Assembly: GCA_023248955.1 (NCBI GenBank)
Contig: JAHFDP010000024.1
Coordinates: 1 to 50,338 of the forward strand
DNA from: Deltaproteobacteria bacterium
Lineage (GTDB): Bacteria > Myxococcota > Myxococcia > Myxococcales > JAHFDP01
Length of the DNA stretch: 50,338 bases
Direction of reading: 5' to 3'
Below, one piece after another: positions 17,588-24,996 of the stretch. Under the pieces are notes generated by a model. It saw nothing but the letters and a program-made list of their open reading frames with translations, made no database searches and was not told the DNA's origin. A program made the position numbers and the translations under genes. Position 1 is the first letter of the stretch. Each line of letters begins with the position of its first letter.

Positions 17588-17611
17588 TCATCACGCCACC
17601 GCAAGAGGAGT

Positions 17612-17659
17612 GGGAATCCTTGAAAGATTGTCCTCCCTGATTCGCACGACGCTCGCCGC
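17612..17659. repeat. 48-bp direct repeat, copy 2
   Basis: Identical to 17540-17587. It lies between REP-like copies B and C in the non-coding space between the DUF559 gene and leuCD. Confidence 0.85.
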
Positions 17660-17675
17660 CGATCGTGAAAAACTG

Positions 17676-17716
17676 TCCCCTCCCCCCTTTGCGGGGGAGG
17701 GCCAGGGTGGGGGGGC
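17676..17716. repeat. REP-like repeat, copy C
   Basis: Same orientation as copy A: GTCCCCTCCCCCCTTTGCGG then GGGAGGGCCAGGGTGGGGG. It is therefore inverted relative to copy B. Three copies within 600 bp mark this as a repeat-rich spot. Confidence 0.75.
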
Positions 17717-17737
17717 CGCAGGATGCCTTGAGCTCCC

Positions 17738-19804
17738 TCACGTCAACTCCGCAAACACCTTCGCACCATGTCGCTTCACCGCCGGCACCAGCCCGCCTTC
17801 GCGCTGCAGCGCCCGCACCACCGGCGAAGGCGCTACTGCCGCGAACGTTTTTCCGCTCGACACGTGCGTCACTACTCCCTTCGCGAGATCGACACTGATC
17901 TCGTCGCCTTCATTCGTGATCGCCGCAAACGCCGCATCATTCACCTGCAAAAACGCCACGGCCTCATTCACCAAATTCCGCTTGTGAATAAACGCATAAC
18001 TCCGCGCAATCACCACCTGCACGCCCGCGCCTTTGAGCGCCAACACCGCCTGCTCGCGCGAGCTCCCGCTGCCCCATCCTTCGCCCGCCACAACGACGTT
18101 CGCACCCGCTGCGACCTTCGTCGCAAAGTCCGGCCGTACGAGGTGAAAGCACTTCGCGCCGAGGTCTTCGAGCTTCGTCAAATGGCAAAATTCACCGGGA
18201 ATGATCGCGTCGGTATCTACGGAATCCCCGAACTTTTGCGCCCGCCCACGAACCAACCCGCGGTCGCTATCACCCTCGCGTCCGCTTTCGTGAACGCGGA
18301 CGCCATCGCGCTCGGCAATGGACGGCTCGCTAATCACAATCTCCGGAACCCGCTCTTCCCGATCGCGCCCAAGCAACTTGCGGTACCGCGCTTGATCGAC
18401 TCGCGCGAGCAGCGCCCGCGGATCCGTCAGCGTCATCGATCCCGCACTCGCCGCCACCGTCGCCGCACTCGAGAGCCAAGCCAGCGATCCTTCCCCCATC
18501 CGATTCTTAAAATTCCGATTCTGCGAGCTGAGCCAAACCTCACCCTTCCCCGCTTTCTCGCTGGCCACACCGAGACACATCGAACAACCCGGAGGCCCAA
18601 CTCGAAATCCCGCTCGCTCGTACGCCGCCCACAATCCGCGCTCCCGAAGCCGTGCTTCGATATCGAGCGACCCCGGCACCACCAGCTGCTTCTGTTGCGA
18701 CCCACGCGCCGCGCGCCCAGCCCAATCCTGCTCGAGCACAAGCGCGCCCAACACCAACTCTTCTTCTGTCGTGGTGCAGGCGCCAATAAAAAGTCCGTCC
18801 AAATTCTGCCCAACCTGCGACGCCACATCGCGCACATTGTCCGGCGCAAACGGCATCGCCACCTGCGGCGTCAACGCCGACAGATCGATTGTATGCCGTT
18901 CGCAATACGGCGCATCTGGATCGGCGCGGAAGTAACGCGCGCCCTTCTTGTGCCCGGCGTTAGAGTGGGGAACCCGTCCCCCCCCGCCACCCAGCGAAGC
19001 TGGGCTGGCTCCCCCCTCTGCCGGCCGCTGCGAAATCCAGCGCGCCACCACCTCGTCCGCCTCGAAAATCCCGTTGAGCCCGCCAAACTCCGCGGTCATG
19101 TTGGCGATGGTGAACCGCGTGTCCGTGGAAAACGCGCGCACCGCATTACCCCGGTACTCGACGCTGCGCTCCATGGCCACCGTGTTGCGCCCGAGCGCGC
19201 CCAGCGTGCGCAAGATGACATCCTTGCCTCCAATCCCGAACGGCAACGCACCGGTATATTCAATGGAAATCGCTTCCGGTACTTCAATCCAGCTCTCGCC
19301 GAGCACCATCGCCACGGCGATATCGCCGCCACCGAGTCCAATCGAAAACGCACCGAGCCCACCGTGCGAAGACGTGTGCGAATCCGCGCCCAGCACCACG
19401 TCTCCCGGCAGCACCAGATCGCGATAAAACTTGGTGTGCAGAATGGTCTGATTCGAATCGTAAAAGTGCCGCAGCTTCGCTTCCTTCGCGAAATTCTGAG
19501 ACAGCTTCACCAGTTTCTGCGCACGCACATCGGTAGCCAGCGTCACCGGATCGACGGTGTGATCGATGGCCAAATAAAATTTCTCGCGATCAAAAATCGG
19601 CGGCCGACCAAGCAGATCGTACGTCCGCTCCATTCCATTCCAAGCCAGCTCACTGGCGATGGTCCAGTCGACGGAGATCTGCAACAGGTCGCCCGCCTGC
19701 ACCCACGGCCGCGAGAGTCCACGCGCATGCGCCGCCAGAATCTTCTGCGTCAGCGTCATGGGACGTGTATTCGTTTTGCTATCGTTTGCAATACGCGTCG
19801 TCAT
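17738..19804 (-). CDS. leuCD: Fused 3-isopropylmalate dehydratase (LeuC-LeuD), aconitase superfamily
   Basis: 688 residues from ATG 19804, which overlaps the leuB stop (ATGA). The large-subunit part has the aconitase signatures GADSHTSSHGGLGAFSIGLG and the three [4Fe-4S] ligand cysteines in GACTTTEEEL and PPGCSMCLGV. The swivel (LeuD) part follows in the same chain: GDSVDTDAIIPGEFCHL and GWGSGSSREQAVLALKGAGV, ending with the RSYAFIHKRN region. It isomerises 2- to 3-isopropylmalate. A Gly-rich stretch of about 25-30 residues in the large subunit (18.96-19.04 kb) looks like an in-frame repeat insertion. A later in-frame ATG (MTLTQK, 19759) is an alternative start. Homoaconitase or a related hydratase remains possible. 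Confidence 0.85.
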   Translation of the reverse strand: MTTRIANDSKTNTRPMTLTQKILAAHARGLSRPWVQAGDLLQISVDWTIASELAWNGMERTYDLLGRPPIFDREKFYLAIDHTVDPVTLATDVRAQKLVKLSQNFAKEAKLRHFYDSNQTILHTKFYRDLVLPGDVVLGADSHTSSHGGLGAFSIGLGGGDIAVAMVLGESWIEVPEAISIEYTGALPFGIGGKDVILRTLGALGRNTVAMERSVEYRGNAVRAFSTDTRFTIANMTAEFGGLNGIFEADEVVARWISQRPAEGGASPASLGGGGGRVPHSNAGHKKGARYFRADPDAPYCERHTIDLSALTPQVAMPFAPDNVRDVASQVGQNLDGLFIGACTTTEEELVLGALVLEQDWAGRAARGSQQKQLVVPGSLDIEARLRERGLWAAYERAGFRVGPPGCSMCLGVASEKAGKGEVWLSSQNRNFKNRMGEGSLAWLSSAATVAASAGSMTLTDPRALLARVDQARYRKLLGRDREERVPEIVISEPSIAERDGVRVHESGREGDSDRGLVRGRAQKFGDSVDTDAIIPGEFCHLTKLEDLGAKCFHLVRPDFATKVAAGANVVVAGEGWGSGSSREQAVLALKGAGVQVVIARSYAFIHKRNLVNEAVAFLQVNDAAFAAITNEGDEISVDLAKGVVTHVSSGKTFAAVAPSPVVRALQREGGLVPAVKRHGAKVFAELT
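18973..19030. repeat. Palindrome-bearing GC-rich insert inside leuCD
   Basis: This stretch encodes QRPAEGGASPASLGGGGGRV in the LeuC part. It contains the hairpin CCCAGC-GAA-GCTGGG (18990-19004) flanked by runs of C on both sides. The flanking protein (EADEVVARWIS before, YFRADPDAPYCERHTIDLS after) is conserved aconitase-type sequence, so the Gly-rich segment is extra. It resembles repetitive extragenic palindromes that landed in frame. Confidence 0.5.
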
Positions 19805-20856
19805 GCGATCTCCAGCAGCTGAATCAACCGCGCTTCCACTTCGCCGGTCCGTTTCGTCCCGCCCAAATCCGGCGTCCGCAACCCCTCGCGCACGCACCGC
19901 GCCACACACTCCTCGAGCAGCGTCGCCTCCGCCGGGTAGTGTAAGTGCCGCAGCATCAGCGCGCCCGTCAGGCACATGGCCAAAGGATTGGCCTGCTCCT
20001 TTCCGACAATGTCCGGCGCGCTGCCGTGCACCGGCTCGAAGAGGCCGAGGCGCCCCGGATGCAGGTTGGCACTGGCCGCAAGTCCGAGCCCACCGGTGAG
20101 CGCCGCACCGAGATCGGTGATGATGTCGCCGAAGAGATTTCCGGTCACGATCACTTGGTACCGCTCAGGCCGCCGCACCAGATCCATGGCCAGCGCGTCG
20201 ATGTACATCACCGACGATTCGATCTGCGGATACTGCGCCTTCACCAGCGAAAACGTCCGACGCCAGAGACCACCCGAGTGCTGCATGGCGTTGGCTTTGT
20301 CGGCCATGCAGACGCGCTTGAGTCCGCGCTCGCTCGCGTAGGCAAAGGCCGCGCGAATGATTCGCTCCACGCCCTTGCGCGTGTTGATGTCTTCTTCGAT
20401 GGCGATTTCGTCGAGCGTGCCTTTTTTGAAAACGCCGCCAGCGCCGGTGTAGAGCCCCTCGGTGTTCTCGCGGAAGATGACGAAGTCGAGTTCCTTCTGC
20501 CCCTTGCCCTTCAGCGGCGAGAGCGAGTCGTCGTAAAGCTTACACGGGCGAAAGTTGACGTAGAGATCGAGCTTGAAACGCAGACCCAACAAAATGTCAC
20601 GTGCATGCTCGCCGCCCGGAACGCGCGGATCGCCGACCGCGCCGAAAAAAATCGCATCGTAGCTGCGAAGATTTTCAATATCGGCGTCGGGCAGCGTGGT
20701 GCCATCGCGTAGATAGCGCTCGGCGCCGTAATCGAACCAGTCGAAGGCGAGCGCCAAGTTGCGTTTCTTGGCCAGCGTTTCGAGCACGCGTACACCGGCG
20801 CGCGCGACTTCGGGACCGATGCCGTCTCCGGGAATGACTGCAATGCGTTTTGTCAC
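19801..20856 (-). CDS. leuB: 3-isopropylmalate dehydrogenase (isocitrate/isopropylmalate dehydrogenase family)
   Basis: 351 residues. Family motifs: MTKRIAVIPGDGIGPEVARA, the substrate-binding ENTEGLYTGAGG, the catalytic Lys in CMADKANAMQHSGG, the metal-binding Asp in NLFGDIITDLGAAL, and the NAD-site LFEPVHGSAPDI. It oxidatively decarboxylates 3-isopropylmalate with NAD+. The segment after ENTEGLY (GGVFKKGTLDEIAIEEDI) is somewhat like the tartrate/D-malate dehydrogenase branch, so that activity is the main alternative. The overlap with leuCD and the nearby leuA favour leucine synthesis. Confidence 0.83.
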   Translation of the reverse strand: MTKRIAVIPGDGIGPEVARAGVRVLETLAKKRNLALAFDWFDYGAERYLRDGTTLPDADIENLRSYDAIFFGAVGDPRVPGGEHARDILLGLRFKLDLYVNFRPCKLYDDSLSPLKGKGQKELDFVIFRENTEGLYTGAGGVFKKGTLDEIAIEEDINTRKGVERIIRAAFAYASERGLKRVCMADKANAMQHSGGLWRRTFSLVKAQYPQIESSVMYIDALAMDLVRRPERYQVIVTGNLFGDIITDLGAALTGGLGLAASANLHPGRLGLFEPVHGSAPDIVGKEQANPLAMCLTGALMLRHLHYPAEATLLEECVARCVREGLRTPDLGGTKRTGEVEARLIQLLEIA

Positions 20857-20932
20857 GGGCGCGGACTATAGGCAGTGCCCGGCAAACGGGTCAACGCAAG
20901 CCAATGTCAGACCCGCGTGGTAGGAAGAAACG

Positions 20933-21439
20933 ATGCCAAAAACGGCGCCACACAAGGGGAAGGGGTTGGAGATGTCTGGGGAGCAATTTCAGATGTTGCT
21001 GGACGGGTTTCACCGGAACAATGTTCTGCTCGAGGAAATCCGCGCACAGAACAGAGCCACCATCGAAGCCGTGCACTCCGAGGTGGGACTGCTGCGGCGC
21101 GAGATGAACGAAAGGTTCGAACGCGTCGAAGTGCGACTCGACGTCCTCGAAGCGGTCGTTCGACAACACTCGAAGGATATCCAAGAGCTCAAGAGAGACG
21201 TCGCTGAACTCAAGGGGGACGTTGCAGAACTCAAGCGAGACGTCGCGGAACTCAAGCGAGAGGTCACCGATATCAGACGAATCCTTGTTCGTGACGAAAA
21301 GCACCTGGCGCGGCTTGACGAGGGTCAGGTGAGACAAGGTGAATATGCTGACGAACTTCGCATCCACCGCGGTGAGCTGGTCGACTTGCGAAAACGGGTG
21401 GAGACACTCGAGGCGGCGATCAAGATTTCGGACGTTTAG
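20933..21439 (+). CDS. Coiled-coil protein with tandem heptads
   Basis: 168 residues, RBS AGGAAG before ATG 20933. Residues about 25-165 are heptad-patterned and strongly predicted to be coiled coil. In the middle are four tandem heptads (ELKRDVA, ELKGDVA, ELKRDVA, ELKREVT) encoded by four 21-bp DNA repeats (21185-21268). There is no signal peptide or membrane segment, so it is cytosolic. Proteins of this kind are variable in repeat number and their function is unknown. Confidence 0.65.
   Translation: MPKTAPHKGKGLEMSGEQFQMLLDGFHRNNVLLEEIRAQNRATIEAVHSEVGLLRREMNERFERVEVRLDVLEAVVRQHSKDIQELKRDVAELKGDVAELKRDVAELKREVTDIRRILVRDEKHLARLDEGQVRQGEYADELRIHRGELVDLRKRVETLEAAIKISDV
21185..21268 (+). repeat. 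Four tandem 21-bp repeats in the coiled-coil gene
   Basis: Four consecutive 21-bp units, each coding one heptad (for example GAACTCAAGCGAGACGTCGC plus one base), with few differences between units. The near identity at DNA level suggests recent duplication or slippage, so copy number may vary between strains. Confidence 0.8.
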
Positions 21440-21461
21440 CCCTTCGAAGTTCAAAGCTAGG

Positions 21462-22094
21462 CTATCGCGAAGACCAGGCCAGCTCGAGGAGAGCCAACGT
21501 GCGATCTTCGCGGCAGAGCCCGTTGAGCTCCGCGATTCGCGCACCGCACGTTGGGCCTAGCTTTGCGCAGGCCCCACTTAATAATTCATCCTCAGATGCT
21601 GCTGCGTTCGACGGGAGATACCACTGTCCGGAGAGGGAGCGCGCCGTAGCGCCATTCGGATAAAATAAAGTCCCTCCGTAAGACCGCGCGGCCGCGCCTT
21701 TGGGATAGTAGAGCGTGCCATCGAACGAGCCTGCCGCTGCTCCATTCGGGTAGTACCAGGCACCCCCGTATCCATGAGCAACCGATCCGTTCGGCCAAAT
21801 CCTGTGGTCCGGGGCGTGCTCCGCGAGTACGCAGGCCACGCTCGCCGCACCCGCGATGATGGGCAACTGCGTCGCGTCACCAGCGAGTCGTGCAAGGCGT
21901 TCCATCGTCGAAAGCGCGCGACAGTCTCCGCTGATCGGCGTTGTCACCTCAACGCTACACACAACACGTTCGAGAGCGACCAGCGTTGTTTCATCGAGGC
22001 TGCGTGCGGCGGCCAGCGCACGCACCGCGCGGACTTGCGCGCAATCGGTGGAAACGGGAGCGGCGAAAAGGGCAGCGACGAAAAAGGCGATCAT
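21462..22094 (-). CDS. Secreted protein with MORN-like repeats
   Basis: 210 residues with a signal peptide (MIAFFVAALFAAPVSTDC). The centre (about 98-160) has repeats of about 17 residues with the core YPNGAAAxSxxGTLYYP: HGYGGAWYYPNGAAAGSFDG, TLYYPKGAAARSYGG, TLFYPNGATARSLSGQWY. They are similar in spirit to MORN repeats (Y-x-G-x-x-x-x-G-x-x). Cysteines flank the repeat block and probably form disulfides. It is downstream of kdsD on the same strand (27 bp gap). Function unknown; surface location inferred from the signal peptide. Confidence 0.65.
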   Translation of the reverse strand: MIAFFVAALFAAPVSTDCAQVRAVRALAAARSLDETTLVALERVVCSVEVTTPISGDCRALSTMERLARLAGDATQLPIIAGAASVACVLAEHAPDHRIWPNGSVAHGYGGAWYYPNGAAAGSFDGTLYYPKGAAARSYGGTLFYPNGATARSLSGQWYLPSNAAASEDELLSGACAKLGPTCGARIAELNGLCREDRTLALLELAWSSR

Positions 22095-22121
22095 GCTTCC
22101 TCGACGCGGCTGGTCTGCTTT

Positions 22122-23117
22122 CTATTCAGCCGTCACAATTCCCGCAGCCAGCACGTCCTGCACGTCGAGAAGACCAACCGGCCGCCCGTCATCATCGACG
22201 ACGGGAAGTTGATCGATCTGAAGCTTCCGCATTCGCTCGGCGGCCTCCATCGCGCGCTCCGCGGGCTTCGTTGTTGCGGGCCGCGGACCCATCACTTTCG
22301 ACACTGGCCGCGTGAAATTCGTTTCGCCGCGCTCGACCAGCCGTCGCAAATCACCGTCGGTGAGGATGCCGGAGAGCCGCCCCGCTTCGTCGACCACGCA
22401 CGCAGCACCTGGGCGGCCCTGGGTGCGCGTCATGACCGAAGCAGCATTTCGTACGGACGTCGTTTCACGGACGATCGGCATCGCTTGGCCGCGGCGCATG
22501 ATGGCGGCGACCGTCAGCAAGCGCCGTCCAAGTTTGCCTCCCGGATGGAGGCGCGCGTAGTCGGTTTCGTCAAACGGACGTTTTTGCAACACCGTCATCG
22601 CCAGCGCATCGGCGACGGCGAGCAGCGCAACGGTGCTGGCCGTGGGCGCGAGGCCGAGAGGACAAGCTTCGGCGACCTGACCGAGATCGATGACCGGATC
22701 GGCCAGCTTCGCCAGACGGCTCTTTGAGTGCCCCGTCAGTGCGATGACGGGAACGCGTAATTTGCGAATCGTGGGGATCAGTCGCAGCACTTCGTCGGTC
22801 TCGCCCGAGTAGGAAAACGCGATCGCCAGATCGCCTTTGGTCACGCGACCAAGATCTCCGTGCAGCGCTTCGGCTGGGTGCAAAAAGAGCGACGGCGTTC
22901 CGGTCGACGAGAGCGTGGCGGAGAGTTTTTGCGCGACGAATCCCGCCTTGCCGAGGCCGGTGCAAACGACGCGGCCGCTGCAGTTAACGATGAGCTCTAC
23001 CGCGCGCTCGAAAGCGCCATCGAGGCGTTTGGCCACGCGATCGAGGGTGCGAGCTTCGAGGGTGATGACGCTTCGGCCATACGACGCGGTGTCGCCTTTT
23101 GCAGCGCGTGAAACCAT
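22122..23117 (-). CDS. kdsD: D-arabinose-5-phosphate isomerase (KdsD/GutQ family)
   Basis: 331 residues from ATG 23117 (MVSRAAKGDT). An N-terminal SIS sugar-isomerase domain (about 30-190: CTGLGKAGFVAQKLSATLSS, LHPAEALHGDLGRV, FSYSGETDEVLRLIP) is followed by two CBS domains (about 205-330: VMTRTQGRPGAACVVDEAGR, DQLPVVDDDGRPVGLLDVQD). This is the standard KdsD architecture and length. It converts ribulose-5-phosphate to arabinose-5-phosphate, the first step to Kdo of the LPS core, so it indicates a Gram-negative outer membrane. It is divergent from etfB. Confidence 0.93.
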   Translation of the reverse strand: MVSRAAKGDTASYGRSVITLEARTLDRVAKRLDGAFERAVELIVNCSGRVVCTGLGKAGFVAQKLSATLSSTGTPSLFLHPAEALHGDLGRVTKGDLAIAFSYSGETDEVLRLIPTIRKLRVPVIALTGHSKSRLAKLADPVIDLGQVAEACPLGLAPTASTVALLAVADALAMTVLQKRPFDETDYARLHPGGKLGRRLLTVAAIMRRGQAMPIVRETTSVRNAASVMTRTQGRPGAACVVDEAGRLSGILTDGDLRRLVERGETNFTRPVSKVMGPRPATTKPAERAMEAAERMRKLQIDQLPVVDDDGRPVGLLDVQDVLAAGIVTAE

Positions 23118-23171
23118 GCGGGGCCTGTAACACATTGACAATGCCGCGCTACGTCATTAGTGGCGAACGCC

Positions 23172-23978
23172 ATGAAAATCCTGGTGACCGTCAAGCGCGT
23201 TGAAGACTACGAATCGAAAATCAAGGTCAAGCCGGACAAGAGCTGGATCGTCACTGAAGGCGTCAACTGCCGCGCCAACCCATTCGATGAAATCGCGGTC
23301 GAAGAAGCGCTGCGGTTGCGCGACGCGGCGATGCCCTCGGAAGTGGTGATCGTCTCTTGTGGGAGCGCGGCGGCGGCCACGGAAATTCGCAGCGCGTTGG
23401 CCATGGGCGCGGATCGCGGCGTGCTCGTGAAATTCGACGGCGCTGGGCCGCAGAGCCTTGATCCCGACGCGGCTGCGCGGCTCTTGCAAAAAGTTATCGA
23501 GAAAGAAAAACCCGATCTGGTGCTGATGGGCAAGCAGGCCGTCGACGACGACAGCAACGTGACTGGGCAACTGCTGGCGGAATACCTCGGTTGGGGACAG
23601 GCCACCTTCGCTTCGAAGCGTGAATCGCTCGAGAGCGAAGAGGAGAAGGCGAAGAAACCCGGCATCGCGATCGAGGGCGGTACGGCTAAAGTTTGGCGCG
23701 AAGTGGATGGCGGGCTCGAGCGGCTGGAAGTGGCGCTGCCAGCGATTGTGACGGTCGATTTGCGACTGAACGTGCCGCGTTACGCGTCGTTGCCGAACAT
23801 CATGAAGGCGAAGAAGAAGCCGATCGATGAACTCAGCCCCGTGGCGCTCGGCGTGGACACCACCGCGAAGGTGCGCGTCCTCTCGGTGGAAGCGCCGCCG
23901 GCACGCGCGGGCGGGCAGAAAGTCCCCGATGTGGCGACGCTGGTTCAGAAGCTCAAGACCGAAGCGAAGGTGATCTGA
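23172..23978 (+). CDS. etfB: Electron transfer flavoprotein, beta subunit
   Basis: 268 residues from ATG 23172; a GTG at 23160 would add four residues. ETF-beta features: MKILVTVKRVEDYESKIKV, NPFDEIAVEEALRLRD, and the AMP-binding region DLVLMGKQAVDDDSNVTGQL. The conserved ETF-beta signature VDLRLNVPRYASLPNIMKAK follows at about residues 195-215. With EtfA it forms the FAD/AMP heterodimer that takes electrons from acyl-CoA and other dehydrogenases to the quinone pool. It is followed by etfA 2 bp later, with which it forms an operon. Confidence 0.95.
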   Translation: MKILVTVKRVEDYESKIKVKPDKSWIVTEGVNCRANPFDEIAVEEALRLRDAAMPSEVVIVSCGSAAAATEIRSALAMGADRGVLVKFDGAGPQSLDPDAAARLLQKVIEKEKPDLVLMGKQAVDDDSNVTGQLLAEYLGWGQATFASKRESLESEEEKAKKPGIAIEGGTAKVWREVDGGLERLEVALPAIVTVDLRLNVPRYASLPNIMKAKKKPIDELSPVALGVDTTAKVRVLSVEAPPARAGGQKVPDVATLVQKLKTEAKVI

Positions 23979-23980
23979 TC

Positions 23981-24943
23981 ATGGCCAATTCGATTTTGCT
24001 CATCGCCGAAGCGCATGAGGGAAAACTTAAGAAGGCGACGCTCAGCGCACTCGCCGCGGCGCGTGAAATCGCCGTGCGCACGAGTGGAAACGTAGTCGGC
24101 CTGATCGCTGGACATGGGATCGATGGCGCAGCCAAAGAACTCGCAGCGCACGGCGTTCGTGTGCTCGCAGCGGACAGTGCAGCGTTCGCGCATGTGCTCG
24201 CGGAGACCTACGGCCAGCTTGCCGCCGAAGCCGCGAAGAAAACCGAAGCCACCTACGTCGTCGCCGCGGCCACTTCGATCGGCAAAGATGTGATGCCGCG
24301 CGTTGCGGCGCGGCTGGGCGCGGGCGTGGCTTCGGATGTGATCGGCCTTTCTGGCGAAGGCGCGACCGTGCATTTTCGCCGCGCCATGTGGGCGGGCAAC
24401 GCGATCGCGACGGTGGAAGTCACCACGCCGGTGAAGTGCGTCACCGTGCGCGCCACGGAATTTGCGGCGGCTTCTGCAGCGACGGGCGGCAGCGTCGAAG
24501 CCTTCTCGTTCACGCCCAGCGCGGCCAAAACGAAATTCGTCGAATTCGTTCCCGTGAAGTCCGCGCGGCCCGAGTTAACCGAAGCGCGTGCAGTGGTGTC
24601 CGGCGGTCGCGGCACCAAAGGCGACTTCACGCTCATCGAACAGCTGGCCGACGAATTGGGCGCGGCCGTTGGCGCGTCGCGCGCGGTTGTGGACGCCGGC
24701 TGGCAACCGAACGATCTGCAAGTCGGGCAGACAGGCAAAGTTGTGGCGCCGCAGCTCTACATCGCGATCGGAATCTCGGGTGCCATTCAGCATCTGGCTG
24801 GCATGAAGGGATCCAAAACGATCGTGGCGATCAACAAGGACGCGGATGCGCCGATTTTCCAGGTCGCCGATTACGGATTGGTGGCGGATCTATTCAAAGT
24901 AGTTCCGGAGTTGATCGCGGAGATTCACAAAGCAAAGGTGTAA
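23981..24943 (+). CDS. etfA: Electron transfer flavoprotein, alpha subunit
   Basis: 320 residues. The C-terminal FAD-binding domain shows the ETF-alpha signature: VVSGGRGTKGDFTLIEQLAD, SRAVVDAGWQPNDLQVGQTG, YIAIGISGAIQHLAGMKGSK, and VAINKDADAPIFQVADYGLV. The N-terminal domain is the usual alpha/beta fold (MANSILLIAEAHEGKLKKAT). It is the partner of EtfB, starts 2 bp after its stop, and is of normal length. Confidence 0.96.
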   Translation: MANSILLIAEAHEGKLKKATLSALAAAREIAVRTSGNVVGLIAGHGIDGAAKELAAHGVRVLAADSAAFAHVLAETYGQLAAEAAKKTEATYVVAAATSIGKDVMPRVAARLGAGVASDVIGLSGEGATVHFRRAMWAGNAIATVEVTTPVKCVTVRATEFAAASAATGGSVEAFSFTPSAAKTKFVEFVPVKSARPELTEARAVVSGGRGTKGDFTLIEQLADELGAAVGASRAVVDAGWQPNDLQVGQTGKVVAPQLYIAIGISGAIQHLAGMKGSKTIVAINKDADAPIFQVADYGLVADLFKVVPELIAEIHKAKV

Positions 24944-24996
24944 GCGATCCGCCTGGAAATTCGCGGACGCGCCGCGCGGCTGCTACGTTTTAAGTG

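Noticed and set aside
17540-17716. Possible CRISPR array (repeated units near 17.6 kb)
   Set aside because: Only two 48-bp copies with a 24-bp gap plus palindromes, no regular spacers and no cas genes nearby.
17768-19822. 684-codon open frame antisense to leuCD
   Set aside because: Arg/His/Pro-rich sequence without motifs, fully opposite a well-supported aconitase-family gene; a high-GC shadow.
19801-20856. D-malate or tartrate dehydrogenase instead of LeuB
   Set aside because: Part of the substrate loop is similar to that branch, but translational coupling to a LeuC-LeuD fusion and a nearby LeuA-type gene make 3-isopropylmalate dehydrogenase the better call.
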